64,000 bases of DNA from the NCBI RefSeq assembly GCF_030272615.1, contig NC_081414.1:308183164-308247163 (forward strand). Reading direction: 5' to 3'. The translations under genes and the position numbers were made by a program. The notes beneath the pieces are model-generated. The model saw nothing but the letters and a program-made list of their open reading frames with translations. It had not been told where the DNA came from and made no database searches. Shown here one piece after another: positions 12,236 to 23,577 of this stretch; the stretch's first letter is position 1; the number at the start of each line of letters is the position of its first letter. The stretch comes from Cryptomeria japonica. Lineage: Eukaryota > Streptophyta > Pinopsida > Cupressales > Cupressaceae.

Positions 12236-12530
12236 GGACAAAACCCTAATTAGGATTGATGATGTCCAAAATGATGACAAATGAGCACGCACATTGATGC
12301 AATAGGATAAGATCAACCAAAATCATGACTGAAGATTGTTATCGACAAGATCAAATTCGAAAGTGAGATAGATGAAGAATGCAGAAGAGAGACTCAATGC
12401 TCGCAAATGATAAAGACCAAATGCGCAACATAGAAGAAATGTTAATGCGACACAAAAAACCCTAAAATAAGGCAATGCACAAATGTTTAAATATGACTCC
12501 GCAAGCATTGACCATTTTTAGACGTCTACA

Positions 12531-12544
12531 TTTTGCCCCTCTTT
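12531..12544 (-). other. Polypurine tract of C
   Basis: On the - strand AAAGAGGGGCAAAA abuts the LTR start TGTAGACG. It primes plus-strand synthesis. The same word occurs before the 3' LTRs of A (AAAGAGGGCAAAA) and B (AAAGAGTGGTAAAA). Confidence 0.85.
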
Positions 12545-12813
12545 GAGACAATGCAATTTTAAGCATTGTTTCAAAGAACAATAATGAAAATGCCCCAGAT
12601 AATGACAATGACATATGCATGCCCCCTCAAGGAATTGGCTGGAAACATCTAGAAAAGAGGCCAATTGATCAATAAGAATGATAGAAAATGATAGGTGCAA
12701 ACAGACTGAAAATTGGGGATCAGATACACAAATGAAAAACAATTGAAGGTGCAAAAGACCACGACCAACATAAGATGGAGAGAGTGCACGCCCATTTATG
12801 CACTGACAAAGAT

Positions 12814-12822
12814 CTATAAATG
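12814..12822 (+). promoter_or_regulatory. TATA box for the antisense PMD unit of C
   Basis: CTATAAATG on the + strand, between the polypurine tract and the array at 13075, and about 670 nt before the PMD frame. A TATA box in the equivalent place occurs in B (50411-50419, - strand). Promoter activity is inferred. Confidence 0.45.
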
Positions 12823-13074
12823 AGACAAAGAGAGTGAAAAGTGCTCATTTGCACTAGGCAAAGTGGAGGATTTGTTGCTTTGGAAAAGGACGCTTGTAGA
12901 GAGATGGTGAATATTCCAATGGCAGATCACCTTGGGGAACATGTACGCACCTACAGATGACCAAACGACGCGGGAGCAGCAGTATGCATCTCAAAAACCC
13001 ATATTGTCAATTTCATGAATTTGACTTGCTTGTGGGACATTGCGGGGCCCATAGGGAATGGGGAAAAGGACTTC

Positions 13075-13195
13075 TACGCCTGTGTGGGCGCATCCTATGC
13101 GTGTGTAGGGTGTCCTGTGCTTTTGTAGGGTACACAGGTGCAAGTTGATGCTACACAGGTGCAGGACATAGCACACAGGCATAGTTGTGCACTGG
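13075..13195 (+). repeat. Inverting 20-21-nt array upstream of C PMD
   Basis: Words TACGCCTGTGT, TATGCGTGTGT and TGTGCTTTTGT start at 13075, 13096 and 13116, then the reverse-complement type TACACAGGTG, TACACAGGTG and CACACAGGCA starts at 13131, 13152 and 13172. The array is thus an inverted pair of three and three. The same word forms the leader array at 27076-27236. Confidence 0.75.
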
Positions 13196-13426
13196 GAACC
13201 CCAATTTGATAAAAAACAGCATGCAAAAGATCCCAAAAAGGGGGATAAGGGTAGGATAGGTCAAAATAGATTAGAAACACCCTAATTTGTGGATGAAATG
13301 AGAGAATACAACCCGTAGGAGAAAACCCTAAAACTAAAAAAGTGTGCCCCAATTGTGATGTAGAGTCGACATTATCCACTGATTATGTGGGAGAACCGAC
13401 CTGACTGCTTCATGTTATGATATAGA

Positions 13427-14395
13427 CTCAGGAGCACGGACAGAGATACATTAGCAGGACTTGGATTATACTATATCACATTCATGCCCAAGATTAGGGC
13501 AAACATAGGATTTCTTACCACATTGGAAGAGCGATGGCATTCAGAGACTTCCTCATTCCATCTGGCGACTGGGGAGGCGACGGTGACACTAGAGGATGTA
13601 TGGCATATCCTCTGCATTCCAATTTATGGGGAGATGATAGAGTATGACCCGGTGATAAGGAGAGATGCTTTGTATAAATTATTTGAGTGTGACACAGATG
13701 ATCTAGATATCGTAGAGAGGGAGATTGGTTGGGAGACCATGGCATCAGAGTATGATCAGCGATATGTAGTGATAGCAGTGGTTATAGCATGCCTATTAGC
13801 AGGGGACAAAAAAGGACATGGATTCCCTATTGGATGGGGAAGAGTGCTAGAGTAGATGGTGATAGAGAGGACGGTGTACGCATGGGGACCATGTGTGCTT
13901 GCTATGCTATATTTTCAGTTGCATTAGATAGCATATCAGGGGGTGTAGACATTAAGCTGTGGAGTCACACTGTTATAGGTATGGGCATTTGAGCACATAG
14001 CCATATGTTGACCGAATGCAGAGAGACAGGTATTACCACATCGACCATATGTGTACTGCTATGGGGGAGCATTGAGACAGGGTCCTTTCAGATACATATT
14101 ATATTGGCGACATGAGCTAGACAGATTGAGGGAGTTTACATGGAGGCCATATCTTGATTGCCCTGGATGGTCAGATGATAGTAAGGAGCTACCGTATTGT
14201 AGATAGGAGAGATACTTGATTGGGCGACTAGTGAATCACCAGAGAGTGATTGAGATGTACCTGCCAGAGAGAGTCAGATGACAGTTTTGAGAGAGGCAGG
14301 ATGTACCTAAAGGGACTGCACACTTTGCCCGATCTCATAGAGAGACGAGTCAGTGGGGGAGGATGATTCAGCCACACATAGCATATGCTAACTTC
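13427..14395 (+). pseudogene. Plant mobile domain (PMD) reading frame of C, antisense to gag-pol
   Basis: The open part (ATG at 13484, 123 codons) reads FLTTLEERWHSETSSFHLATGEATVTLEDVWHILCIPIYG in overlapping short motifs (ERWHSET, FHLATGE, TVTLEDV), the signature of the PMD family, known from plant MAIN/MAIL nuclear proteins and from transposons. Family similarity also continues upstream of the ATG (LAGLGLYYIT) and downstream through stops to about 14395 (GWGRVLE, LAMLYF, CPGWSDDSKELPYC). The unit runs opposite to gag-pol and lies between pol and 3' LTR. Its role in the element is unknown; silencing or expression effects are possible. TAG and TGA codons show that this copy is inactive. Confidence 0.75.
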
Positions 14396-15110
14396 ACACA
14401 GCTATAGTAGAGACAGTGGGATTGACAGATCCTGATATTCCAGTACCGAGGAGATAGGAGGACTTCCCACTTGCTGGAGAGGAGGAGGGAGATGATGAGG
14501 ATAGGGATGAGGACGAGGATAGAGAGGATGAGGGGGATGATGAGGATAGAGATGATGAGGATGAAGATTATGAGCCAGATTCAGTTGATCAGGAAACATT
14601 GCAGGATATACCCATAGAGCCAGAGACAGCTAGGATAGAGGAGATGGAGATGTGCAGGGCTACCATAGTGAGTCAGCATGATCACATTGTGACATTAGAG
14701 AGACAGAATGCTATCTTGAGGATAGAGCAGGATCACATTGAGACATTAGAGAGATAGCGGCTCGAGATACAACAATAGCCCAGGCACAACAAGAAGAGAA
14801 AAGAGTGACTGAGTATATTGGGTCAATTAGGGATTCCAGTGCATGTGAGATGGCACAGATGTTGGTGGAGACCGAAGAGGAGATACGACATTGGAGGACA
14901 CTATATGAGAGTGCAGTTCCACTAGAGCAGAGAGCAGCGTCATATCGGGCATGATCGAGGACAGAGAGTAGGCCACGTTCTCGGAGGTCAGTGAGCAGCA
15001 TGGGGGTGAGTGGACCTATGAGACCACCACAACTAGGACTAGGGATAGGAGGGACATCATCCTTGAGACATGGCAGGGATGAGGAGGACAGAGGGAGCAC
15101 CCAGTGACAG
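14396..15110 (+). pseudogene. Acidic and coiled-coil tail of C PMD unit
   Basis: The + strand encodes a run of Asp/Glu (GAGGATGAGG-type repeats, about 14470-14590), then a heptad-like segment (VSQHDHIVTLERQNAILRIE) with few breaks. It matches the layout of the B antisense unit, where an acidic EGEGDDDDDDGED stretch follows the PMD region. Frames on the other strand here are shadows of the skewed composition. It ends near 15110, followed by the spacer. Confidence 0.5.
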
Positions 15111-16340
15111 AGGCATGTGCTCTTTATGACAGATAGTTGACATTATGTAGTGTGACATTATGTAGATAGCCTACGGGCCATACTTAGGATAGACAGTCCA
15201 AATTTGTACTCCGATATTATTTTGATATATGATATGATATGCATCGATATGATGGGATGCAATATGTTATGACTTATAGTTATTTTCCATGTATGGATGG
15301 CTTATGCACTATTTATGTACCATTGTGGAACATGTATGGATATATTTTTTATGTGTTTTTGATGCATTTATAATATGAAATTGATAAAATGCTTGATGTG
15401 ATGCTTGATATAATGCAAATGTACTAATCAATGAATGCAGGATGCAGCATATGTGTTTTTTTTTGTGGAGATCAGAGAAATAGACTGAACTGACTGCCCA
15501 AACTGATGGAAGAAATGTTAGTAAGAAGAAATGAGACAGAGGATAGTTAGAGATGAAGAAAAACTTGCTTTCACTAATGCACTTTGTAGGTGAGAACCTT
15601 TATTTAATGTAGCAAAACGGATGCAGAGCATCATGGCATTGAGGGCCAGAGCTAAAACGCAACCCTTTTTGTAAAAGACAGACACATCACACACAAGGAA
15701 TGAGTGACGCATCCTAGGGTGCATACATCAAGGGTTGAGGTATGTGCGGCATTCATAAAGCGAACGTACTTATCACATACACCCAATGATATAGTTGCCC
15801 CAGTTTGTAACAAACATTCCACAAACAGTAATCACAACAAAAAAGAAAGGGACCATGAACCATCCCGGTCACTCTAAATCACTTAGTGACATCATCGAGC
15901 AACATAGGAACATGATCGAAGCCAAAGATAAATCAATAAAAATACAAGACTCACTAATTCCAACAAGTCAAACAAACATCTTGATCTTCATTGTCAAAAG
16001 TTGAAAGTGTTGATAGGATGATCATGCTGTCTAGTTTCAAGGAATGCAGTACTCCGTCTAAGACAGGACACAGTCTGGTTTCGAGTATACCACACCCTGT
16101 ATAAGACCCATGATAGTGTGCCAAGGACGAATGATATTGATGTTGATTGATTGATATGACAATTGTGATCAGTTTGAAGGTCTGGTTTGATTGAAAAAGT
16201 TCATCTGTTAATGAGTGATTTACAGTAAAGCGCAGTGTATGATTGAGAGTCGTTGGATGTATGCTCAGTGATTTGTCTATGCACAAAGGGATCATTTATT
16301 GCAAAATGCTTGTTTTTGGATTTTAATGTTTTTGAAAATT
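15111..16340. other. Spacer between the PMD unit and pol of C
   Basis: No gene seen. 15200-15440 is ATG/TATG-rich, like 1521-1865. The rest is mixed sequence; short frames here lack recognisable motifs. Confidence 0.5.
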
Positions 16341-16358
16341 TTTCGTTCATTTTTTTTT

Positions 16359-16535
16359 CAGGACTTTATTTGACTTTTTAGGGATTTATTTCAGGACATT
16401 TTTTGATTTTTTTTGAATTTTTTCAGGACATTTTTTGATTTTTTTTGGATTTTTCAGGACATTATTTGATTTTTTTAGAGTTTTCAGGACATTATTTGAT
16501 TTTTTTGGAGTTTTCAAGACATTATTTGATTTGAA
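16359..16535 (-). repeat. 30-33-nt T-rich tandem repeat
   Basis: CAGGACATTATTTGATTT on the + strand recurs with starts at 16359, 16392, 16424, 16455, 16485 and 16515, so the spacing falls 33, 32, 31, 30, 30. In element sense it is A-rich and lies downstream of pol. Confidence 0.8.
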
Positions 16536-16772
16536 AGTTCTAGTGATTGATCATGACAAGGGAAACACACCCAATGCACATCGGAAAGACATATATAGAG
16601 ACCAGGACCGAAACATATGCACAAGAAACTGGAGTATGCAAGACAATGATGCTGACCAATCACAGGCTTGGAATAGAACATTGGGTCAGGACAAGGATAG
16701 GTGTGATAAACTTGCAGAGATAAAGCATAGCTAGAGGTCATGACAGATGATGGAGCAATGATCTCTTTACAC

Positions 16773-16936
16773 ATGGCGTCTGTTTGCCAGGTTTTCACCA
16801 TGGTACTTACCCAAAGCACCTGTTTGCCAAGTTTTCACTAGAGGGTGAATCATTTTTCTTTACTTTTTGTTCTTTTTCTTTTTCTTTTTTTTTTTTTTTT
16901 TCATTTTTTGCTTTTTTCACTTTTTTTTTTTTTTTT
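16773..16936 (-). other. Post-pol A-rich tract and conserved motif of C
   Basis: In element sense pol is followed by two A-rich runs (16857-16936) and then by GAAAACTTGGCAAACAGGTG (16815-16840) and GAAAACCTGGCAAACAGACG (16773-16802). One copy of this motif occurs at the same place in A (52352-52379) and in B (45986-46013). Confidence 0.65.
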
Positions 16937-16969
16937 CAGGATCATATTTGAAGAACTGCTGATAGAAAT

Positions 16970-18460
16970 TTATGCCCAGTACTTGTGAAGGTGCATACTA
17001 TTTATAGGATCTGACAAAGGTTCACCTTTTGGGGTGGCAAGATGATATGCCCTTGAGCCATAGGCTGCAGTAACTATGAAAAGCCCAACCCAATTAGGTT
17101 CAAACTTGCCTTTGATGATGTCAGTAGATTGTGAATTCTTGGGGTTTGCCTTTAAAACCAGATCTCCCACTTTGAAGTGTTGCCCTTTGACCTTCTTATT
17201 ATAAGAATGACGGAGATGGTTTTGATATGCTTGCAAATGTGTCAGGGTTGTCTGACGTTTCTCATCTAACATCTCAAGCTGATGCAATTGAGAGACTCTG
17301 TGTGTCTCATCATCAATCAGATGTTGCAAGGAAACACGCAAAGAAGGAATCTCCACTTCCAAGGGTAAAATGGCTTCCACACCATACACCAAGGAATAAG
17401 GTGTTGCGCCAGTAGGTGTGTGGATAGAAGTACGATAAGCCCATAGTGCTGGATTCAACTGTACATTCCAATCCCGACCAGCATCATTAACAACCTTTTT
17501 CAATATCTTGATAATGGTTTTATTTGATGCTTCAGCTTGACCATTACCCTATGGATAGTATGGACTGGAGAAACGGTGTTGGATGTGAAACTTTTTATAG
17601 AGTTCTTTGACATCTTTATTCTTGAATGGATGACCATTATCTGTGACTATGGCAAGGGGAACCCCATATCTGCATATGATATAATTCAATAGAAATTTTG
17701 AAATTTGCACACCAGTGATATAGGTCATGGGGATAGCCTCGATCCATTTTGTAAAATACTCTGTGGCTGTTATGATAAACTTGTGTCCATTTGTAGATGT
17801 TGGGTGAATCTTGCCAATAAGATCCAATCCCCATTGAGAAAAGGGCCACAGAGATATGACAGAATGAAGCTCTTGGGCTGGCGCATGAATATAATTTCCA
17901 TGGATTTGGCATTTGTAGCACTTCTTGACAAAATCATGAACATCCTTTTCCAGAGTGAGCCAATAATACCCAGCACGAATCAACTTTTTGGCTAAGCTCA
18001 GACCATTGAAATGGCCCCCATATATACCATCGTGAACCTTGCGTAAAGCCGTTTGTGCTTCATCAGAATCCAAACACCTAAGGAGGGTATGGTCAAAGGA
18101 ATGACGGTAAAGGGTGTCGACAATGAGGACATATTTGGCTGTCTGTCGGATGAAGGCTCGACGTTGGTTAGTGGAAAGGTTAGGTGGTAAAGTTTGGGAT
18201 TTCAAATATTGATAGACATCATTGTACCACGGGGAGTTAGGACCAACAAGAACACACATCACATCTGCTGTCAGAATTTCAAAAGAAGGGATGAGCAACT
18301 GTTTGACCAAAAATTCACATTTGTCCATATTGTGGGGCATATTTAACATGGAAGCAATCGTAGCCATCGCATCTGCCGACTTGTTTTGAATTCTTGGAAC
18401 TTGACTGAAATGGATAGCCCTGAATTTTGTCTTGAAGAAATCTACCATATGCTTGTAGGG
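16970..18460 (-). pseudogene. C integrase
   Basis: Inserts the cDNA into the host genome. In order: an N-terminal zinc region with HDGIYGGHFNG and CYKCQIHG (HHCC), a catalytic core with Asp in GLDLIGKIHP and Asp in VTDNGHPF, and Glu in GNGQAEASNK, then a C-terminal part with KVKGQHFKVGDLVLK and KGKFEPNWVGLF, typical of gypsy integrases. All DDE residues are present. A TAG at 17546-17548 replaces the Gln of YPQGNGQAE; the codon differs from CAG by one base. The stop of the polyprotein is at 16970 after HKYWA. No chromodomain is seen, as expected for the Tat group. Confidence 0.88.
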
Positions 18461-18850
18461 AATAAGCTTTTCATCTTTTGTTTCGTAGTCATCATTCACT
18501 TGACGGATGACTAACTGAGAATCTCCATAGACTTGCAAATGTGTGATATTCTAGTGGACTGCTACTCGGAGTCCTGTGACCAGAGCTTCATACTTTGGAA
18601 TATTATTGGTACAATGGAAAGTTATTCTATAGGATTTGGGAATAGCATCACCTTGAGGGGTGACAAACAATACACCTACTCTGGACCTGAATTTGGTATA
18701 GGTTCCATCAAAATATAACTTCCATTCATTAGAAGAGGTGAGAGCAAAGACTGATTCATCTGGAAAATCTGTCAACATGGGATGATCATCATAAATAGGA
18801 GCCTCTGCAAGTTGATCTGCTATGACTTGTCCTTTTATTGCCTTTCACTC
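18461..18850 (-). pseudogene. C second (archaeal-type) RNase H
   Basis: Reads WKLYFDGTYTKFRSRVGVLF, then TNNIPKYEALVTGL and QVYGDSQLVIRQVN. This second RNase H after the normal one is a known hallmark of the Tat lineage. The DG and the GDSQL Asp are kept, but the Glu of the usual NNxAEYEAL is Lys here (NIPKYEAL), which should abolish metal binding. One stop lies around 18550. B retains the normal AEYEAL in its copy. Confidence 0.72.
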
Positions 18851-19336
18851 CATGTACTCAATATCAAACTCACTGAGGATCATAACCCACTTTGCTAGGT
18901 GACCCGTCAAAGCTGCCCTACTAAACAAGTATTTCAAGGGATCAATTTTTGCAACTAGCAATGTCTGATGACTTAACATATAGTGTCAAAGCTTATGTGT
19001 TGCAAAGACCACTGCTAAACATGCCCATTCAATAGTTGAATAATTCAGCTCATAGCCCACTAGTGTTCGACTGATATAATAAATAGCCCACTCTTTGCCT
19101 TTCTCATCCTGTTGGGCCAAGAGAACTCCTAATGCCATTTCAGTGGCATAAATATACAATATAAATGGCTTTCCTTCTATAGGAGGCATTAGAATAGGTG
19201 GCGATAGCAGATAATGCTTGAGAGCTTGAAATGCTGATTGACATTGCTCAGTCCATTTAAAAGCGGTACCTTTATGCAATAAATGCTAGAATGGATGACA
19301 TTTGTCTGCCAATTGAGCTATAAACCGGCGGATTGA
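18851..19336 (-). pseudogene. C first RNase H (RT-linked)
   Basis: Reads FKWTEQCQSAFQALKHYL, LYIYATEMALGVLLAQ and AIYYISRTLVGYELNYS, then SEFDIEYM-type sequence near 18870. It degrades the RNA strand of the RNA/DNA hybrid. A few stops interrupt it, as at 18985 and 19288. Confidence 0.75.
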
Positions 19337-20250
19337 CTATAGCTTTCCTTGCAAACTTCTTAGTTGACGGAGATTGGAAGGAGAAGGCATATCCATTATT
19401 GCTTTAACCTTGGTAGGGTTGAATTCGATGCCTCTGTGAGAAATAGTGTACCCTAGTAATTTGCCGACTGTGACACCAAAGACACACTTCTTTGGATTGA
19501 GTCTAAGCTTGTAAGTTTCCATTCGGTCAAAGAATGGGCCAAGGATGGCTAGATGACTATCTGTTGTGACAGATTTGCATAATAAGTCATCAACATAGTC
19601 CTCCATCAAAGTATGCATGAAATCATGGAAAATTGTCGTCATAGCTCTTTGATATGTTGCTCCAGCATTTTTAAGACCAAAGGGCATCACATTCTAGTAG
19701 TAAGTACCCCAAGCACATGTGAATGCAGTCTTATGTTGATCTTCAGGAGCAATGCGAATTTGGTTATAGCCGGAGAAACCATCCATCAATGAGAGCATCT
19801 CATATCCAAAAGTCATGTCAACTATGATGTCTATATTTGGCAGTGGAAAGTTATCTTTAGGGCATGCTTTATTGAGATCCCTAAAATCCGTACAAATTTT
19901 GATTCCCCTAGTTACTTTGCTAACTGGTACCAAATTTGAAATCCAGTCTGCATAATCAATGGGTCTGATAAAGCCCATGTCTAGTAATTTTTTTAGTTCT
20001 ACCTTGACCAAGAGAACTACCTGGGGATGCATCTTTCTGAGTTTTTGTTTGACAGGCTTGGCATCTGCTTTTAATGGCAAATGATGAAGGACTAATTCTG
20101 GATCAAGGTCAGGCATATCTGCATAGGACCATGCAAAACTGATCTTTTTCTCAAGAAAGAAATTGACAAAATCTATCTTTTCCTGTTTTGATAGAGAAGC
20201 AACAAAATGAATGACCTTAGGGTTGTCAGGTGCACCCAAATTTATTTCTT
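19337..20250 (-). pseudogene. C reverse transcriptase
   Basis: Copies the element RNA into cDNA. Motifs in order: KQKLRKMHPQ, MGFIRPIDYADWISNLVPV, CTDFRDLNKACPKDNFPLP, LMDGFSGYNQIRIAPEDQHKTAF, then after one stop NVMPFGLKNAGATYQRAM and EDYVDDLL. The catalytic YVDD is intact (Asp codons at 19586-19591). The stop at 19694-19696 stands where the family has Trp (YYWNVMPFGL), a single-base TGG-to-TAG change. Otherwise the frame is open from 20596. Confidence 0.9.
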
Positions 20251-21592
20251 CGGTCATTTCCACAAGCAATGTTGATTTATCCTGACTTGACGAGGGTACG
20301 TCCAATCTTCCACCTTTAGGTGCCTCAGAGAGGTTTTCACCCGTAGGTATGTCTTTTATTTTTACTTTTTTATGATCAGAGAGTGCCTTACGGTTTTCAC
20401 TCAAAGACTTATCTTTTTGATTTTGTACTTTTTCTTTTCTTTTTTCATTTTTATGACTGGAAGATGGAGTTGACTTCCCAAAATATGCTGTGGAATCTAG
20501 ATCAATAGCAAATCCTGCCTTATGATCACCTTGTGGTATGCCTTCCCATAGTCCAAGGAATTCTGCAATTGCTTCATCATTTTGAAAACAATCCAATGTG
20601 AGTGGTTCTTGTTGGTCATGCTGGATAAGCTACAGATAGACAAGGGGCATGTCATCATTTGTTTTAAAGATGGAGAGGGCCGAGATGGTAAAGATGTAAA
20701 TGTCCGTGGTATCACTGTCTGAATTGCTCGCATCTGATTCAGAGCTTGGATCCCAGAATGACTCTATCCAAGCATTAGGACATGTTTTAGGAGGGGGAGT
20801 TATTTCATGTTTGTCTTCCATGGGCAAATCATCAGGGTCAAGGAAAACATTGTCAAGGGCATAGGAGCTATAAGAAAAAGAACTCCACTCCCATTCATTG
20901 GAATTAGTTTCGGGCCGGGTATCCTCAGGTGTTGTTTCATCATCAGAGTCACACCCCTTTCTACACATGGTCATTTTGGTAGACGAGGGTCCAATTCACA
21001 ATGGTACAAAACCTAGCCCTAAAGTTGGAGGTCGTATCTTGGGTATAATAGGTTCTAGCTTTCCTTTCTTGTCAGGGCCTAGGCCACTGCAGCCATCATA
21101 TCCTTTCTTTTGTAGCATAGTAAATCCTTTGCCGTACCGCTCCACTGGCAACCTGACAGGTGGGGTCTTAGTTGGATCCTTATAAAGCCAATCTATGACA
21201 TCATCATCCAAAGTTTCTTTGTCAAGTTCACCCCATCTTATAAATGTAGTGGGGGGCTGATATTGAATGACTATCCTAGGTTCCTTTTGCAACAACTATG
21301 GGTTGCCATGTGATTTTGGAGATATTGGTAAATTCCCAATGAGGAATGTTTGAGCCATTGAATACTCTCTGCATCCTTGGTCCTGTATCTTCAATTTACC
21401 TTTGACAGCTTCTAACAATTCATTAGGATCCACATAACTATGTGAGTGGGCCTCTCTATTGACTGGGACTTGCTACTGCGGGGAATCCTTTAGAGTAGCA
21501 CAAAATTGAAATGGATTAGGATCTCCTGGAATTGTTATCTCAGTTCCATTGTAAGGATATTTTAAACATTGATGATAAGTAGGTGGAACTTC
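20251..21592 (-). pseudogene. C protease-RT linker with G-patch
   Basis: RYGKGFTMLQKKGYDGCSGLG at about 21090-21150 is a G-patch-like motif. It is followed by GLGFVPL, then an acidic region and a Lys/Ser-rich stretch up to the RT. The ENLSEAPKGGRLD segment near 20330 is shared with A (29580) and B (42510). Stops occur near 20630, 20980 and 21300. Confidence 0.7.
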
Positions 21593-21985
21593 TTACATTG
21601 CGTGGATCCACGGACGACTAAGAATCATATTGTAAGGGAGATCAAGGTCTAGGACTTGCAGGAAAGTGTTTTCTATCACTAGACCAACTCTAATAGGCAA
21701 TGTAATTATCCCTTTAGATGGGCACTCAACATCATCATATGCTTTGATTGTTATTCTTCTGGAAGAATCAATATCATTTTCTGTATAACCAAGACCAATG
21801 ACCACTCTCAAGGTATAGATGTTAAGACCAACTCCGCCATCTATCAAGACTCATTGGATTTTGCAATTATGGACAAAGACTTCAAAATGTAAAGGATCAT
21901 TATGAGGGAGCTTATCAGGTGAAATATCGTTATCAAAAAATGCAACGTGTTGGGAAACAGCTAGATGTCCTATTTGGGTTTGAAA
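21593..21985 (-). pseudogene. C aspartic protease
   Basis: LIDGGVGLNIYTL holds the active-site Asp (codon 21839-21841), and ILSRPWIHAM is the C-terminal motif (LLGRPWIH in relatives). The flap region ITIKAYDD is also present. The length is normal for a Tat protease. A stop separates it from the gag C-terminal region. Confidence 0.8.
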
Positions 21986-22633
21986 CTAGTCAACATTAAT
22001 GTCTGTCGTGACAGTGGATTCAATTAAAGCTTTATCTAGGATTGCGCAATGCATAGGGGACATTTTCAACAATTCAAGAATTGATATTTGTGGAGGTGTC
22101 TTTCCCAAATGATCTAGGAGATTATACTGACTCGCAGGAGTTGATTTGGGAGGAACTACAGGAGCTCCTTTCAGGACTATTTTGGATTGATGAATGGTGA
22201 CTACACAAGAAGGATCTTGTCCCTTTATTCTTAGGGTGGAAACATACTCATTTGATGCTCGAAAATAATTGATGACATTGTTATAACCAGTATTGGCATA
22301 ATTTGCTGTTTGGGTAGAGTTTGAAGAAGATGCTTTACCCTTGTCATGATCAAGCAAAGGAGTTTTGAAAATTGTATGATCAGTGTTAGAGGTCACGTTG
22401 GGCAGATCTACCTCAATTACCCCTTGCTCTAACAAGTCTTGAATCATATGTTTCAATTGAAAAAATGATGCAGTTTTATGTCCTTTTGACCGATGGTATT
22501 CACAATATGCATTATCATTCCACCAATGTGGCTTTACCAATGGTTCTGCCTTGATATCTGGTAACTTGATAAATTTTGCTTGTATTAATTGTTTCATTAC
22601 TGACTCAATAGGCTCTCCCAATGGCATAAATTA
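21986..22633 (-). pseudogene. C gag C-terminal zinc-knuckle region
   Basis: PHWWNDNAYCEYHRSKGHKTASFFQLK is the knuckle: Cys and His are kept but the final Cys (NDC in B) is Phe. The YNLLDHLGKTPPQISILELL linker closes the region. 213 open codons. The rest is Asn/Thr/Ser-rich. Confidence 0.78.
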
Positions 22634-23577
22634 TCAAGGAGGTCCATCCCTTGATCGGAAAGGTTTTCGTTGCTGATTTTGTTGCTGACCTTGTTGTTGA
22701 TTATATTGTTGAGTAACATTGCTTGCCGATGTTTGATTTTGTTCCATAGTTGACATATTAGGAGCACTCAATTTCTTGATTGTGAACGGGGGTTGATTTG
22801 CATTCACCGCTCTTGTGTCAACCACTCCATCATTAGTGACATTCTTGTTTTTGTACCAAAATCTATTTCTGTCCCCTGAATTGTTTGTGTTGTCACTATC
22901 TTTGTTGAGCTTAATGATTCCCTTAGCTACAAGAGCAGTTTCAATGTTCATCCCTTTCTTAATGAGTTTCTCAATGGTACTGGGACTTTTCAATTTAAGT
23001 TCATACATCATTTCTGGGACCAAATTTTGAATAAATAAGTTCACTTGTTTCTCTTCAGGTATATCTAGGGAAGAATGACTATACAAGCTTCACCATCGTT
23101 GCAAGAAAGTCACTAATGGTTCACCTTTCTTTTTCTTGGTGTTGCATAAATCTGACATGGTCACGTCACTCTCAATGTTGAATGCGAAGTGAGATATAAA
23201 CTTTTGAGCCAATCCCGACCAAGTCTTTATATTCCCTGGCAGATGCGAATACCAATCCATGGCTTGTTCGGTGAGACTTCATGCGAACAAGCACATTAAA
23301 TATGTTTCCTCATAACTCACTTCAGTACACGCCATGAAAAATGCTCGAATGTGATCTTTTGGATTGCCATTCCCTTTATATTTCTCAAAATTAGGTACCT
23401 CAAAATGCTTAGGGAAGGGAGGCATGTACAAGCTCTTGTCAAATGGATTAGGACATAAATCTTGATCTGTATACAACTTCTTTGTTCCTTTGGTTTCCAA
23501 TGCATCGACTTGTCATTGCAACTTCTCAAGCTGTTGTGCAAATGCGTTAGGTAGTGAAGATTTTGGAAGTTCATCAT
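22634..23577 (-). pseudogene. gag: C gag capsid region
   Basis: Reads PNPFDKSLYMPPFPKHFEVP and FEKYKGNGNPKDHIRAFF with SYEETYLMCLFA, and, after a stop, continues with capsid-type sequence to NLVPEMMYELK and GMNIETALVAKGIIKL. This is the same fold region as 8480-8900 of A and 38180-38620 of B. Gag forms the particle. Stops occur at 23279 and 23087, in both cases where a Gln, Arg or Trp would fit. Confidence 0.75.

Larger units (their letters stand above)
11060..12530 (-). repeat. 3' LTR of element C
   Basis: 1471 bp; on the - strand it begins TGTAGACGTC and ends CCTATCTACA. It contains two internal tandem arrays (about 11440-11625 and 12122-12235). The paired copy is 27344-28838. Confidence 0.92.

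Noticed and set aside
13484-13855. A host PMD gene (MAIL-like) in the window
   Set aside because: It lies inside element C between pol and 3' LTR, has stops, and B has the same arrangement; it belongs to the element.
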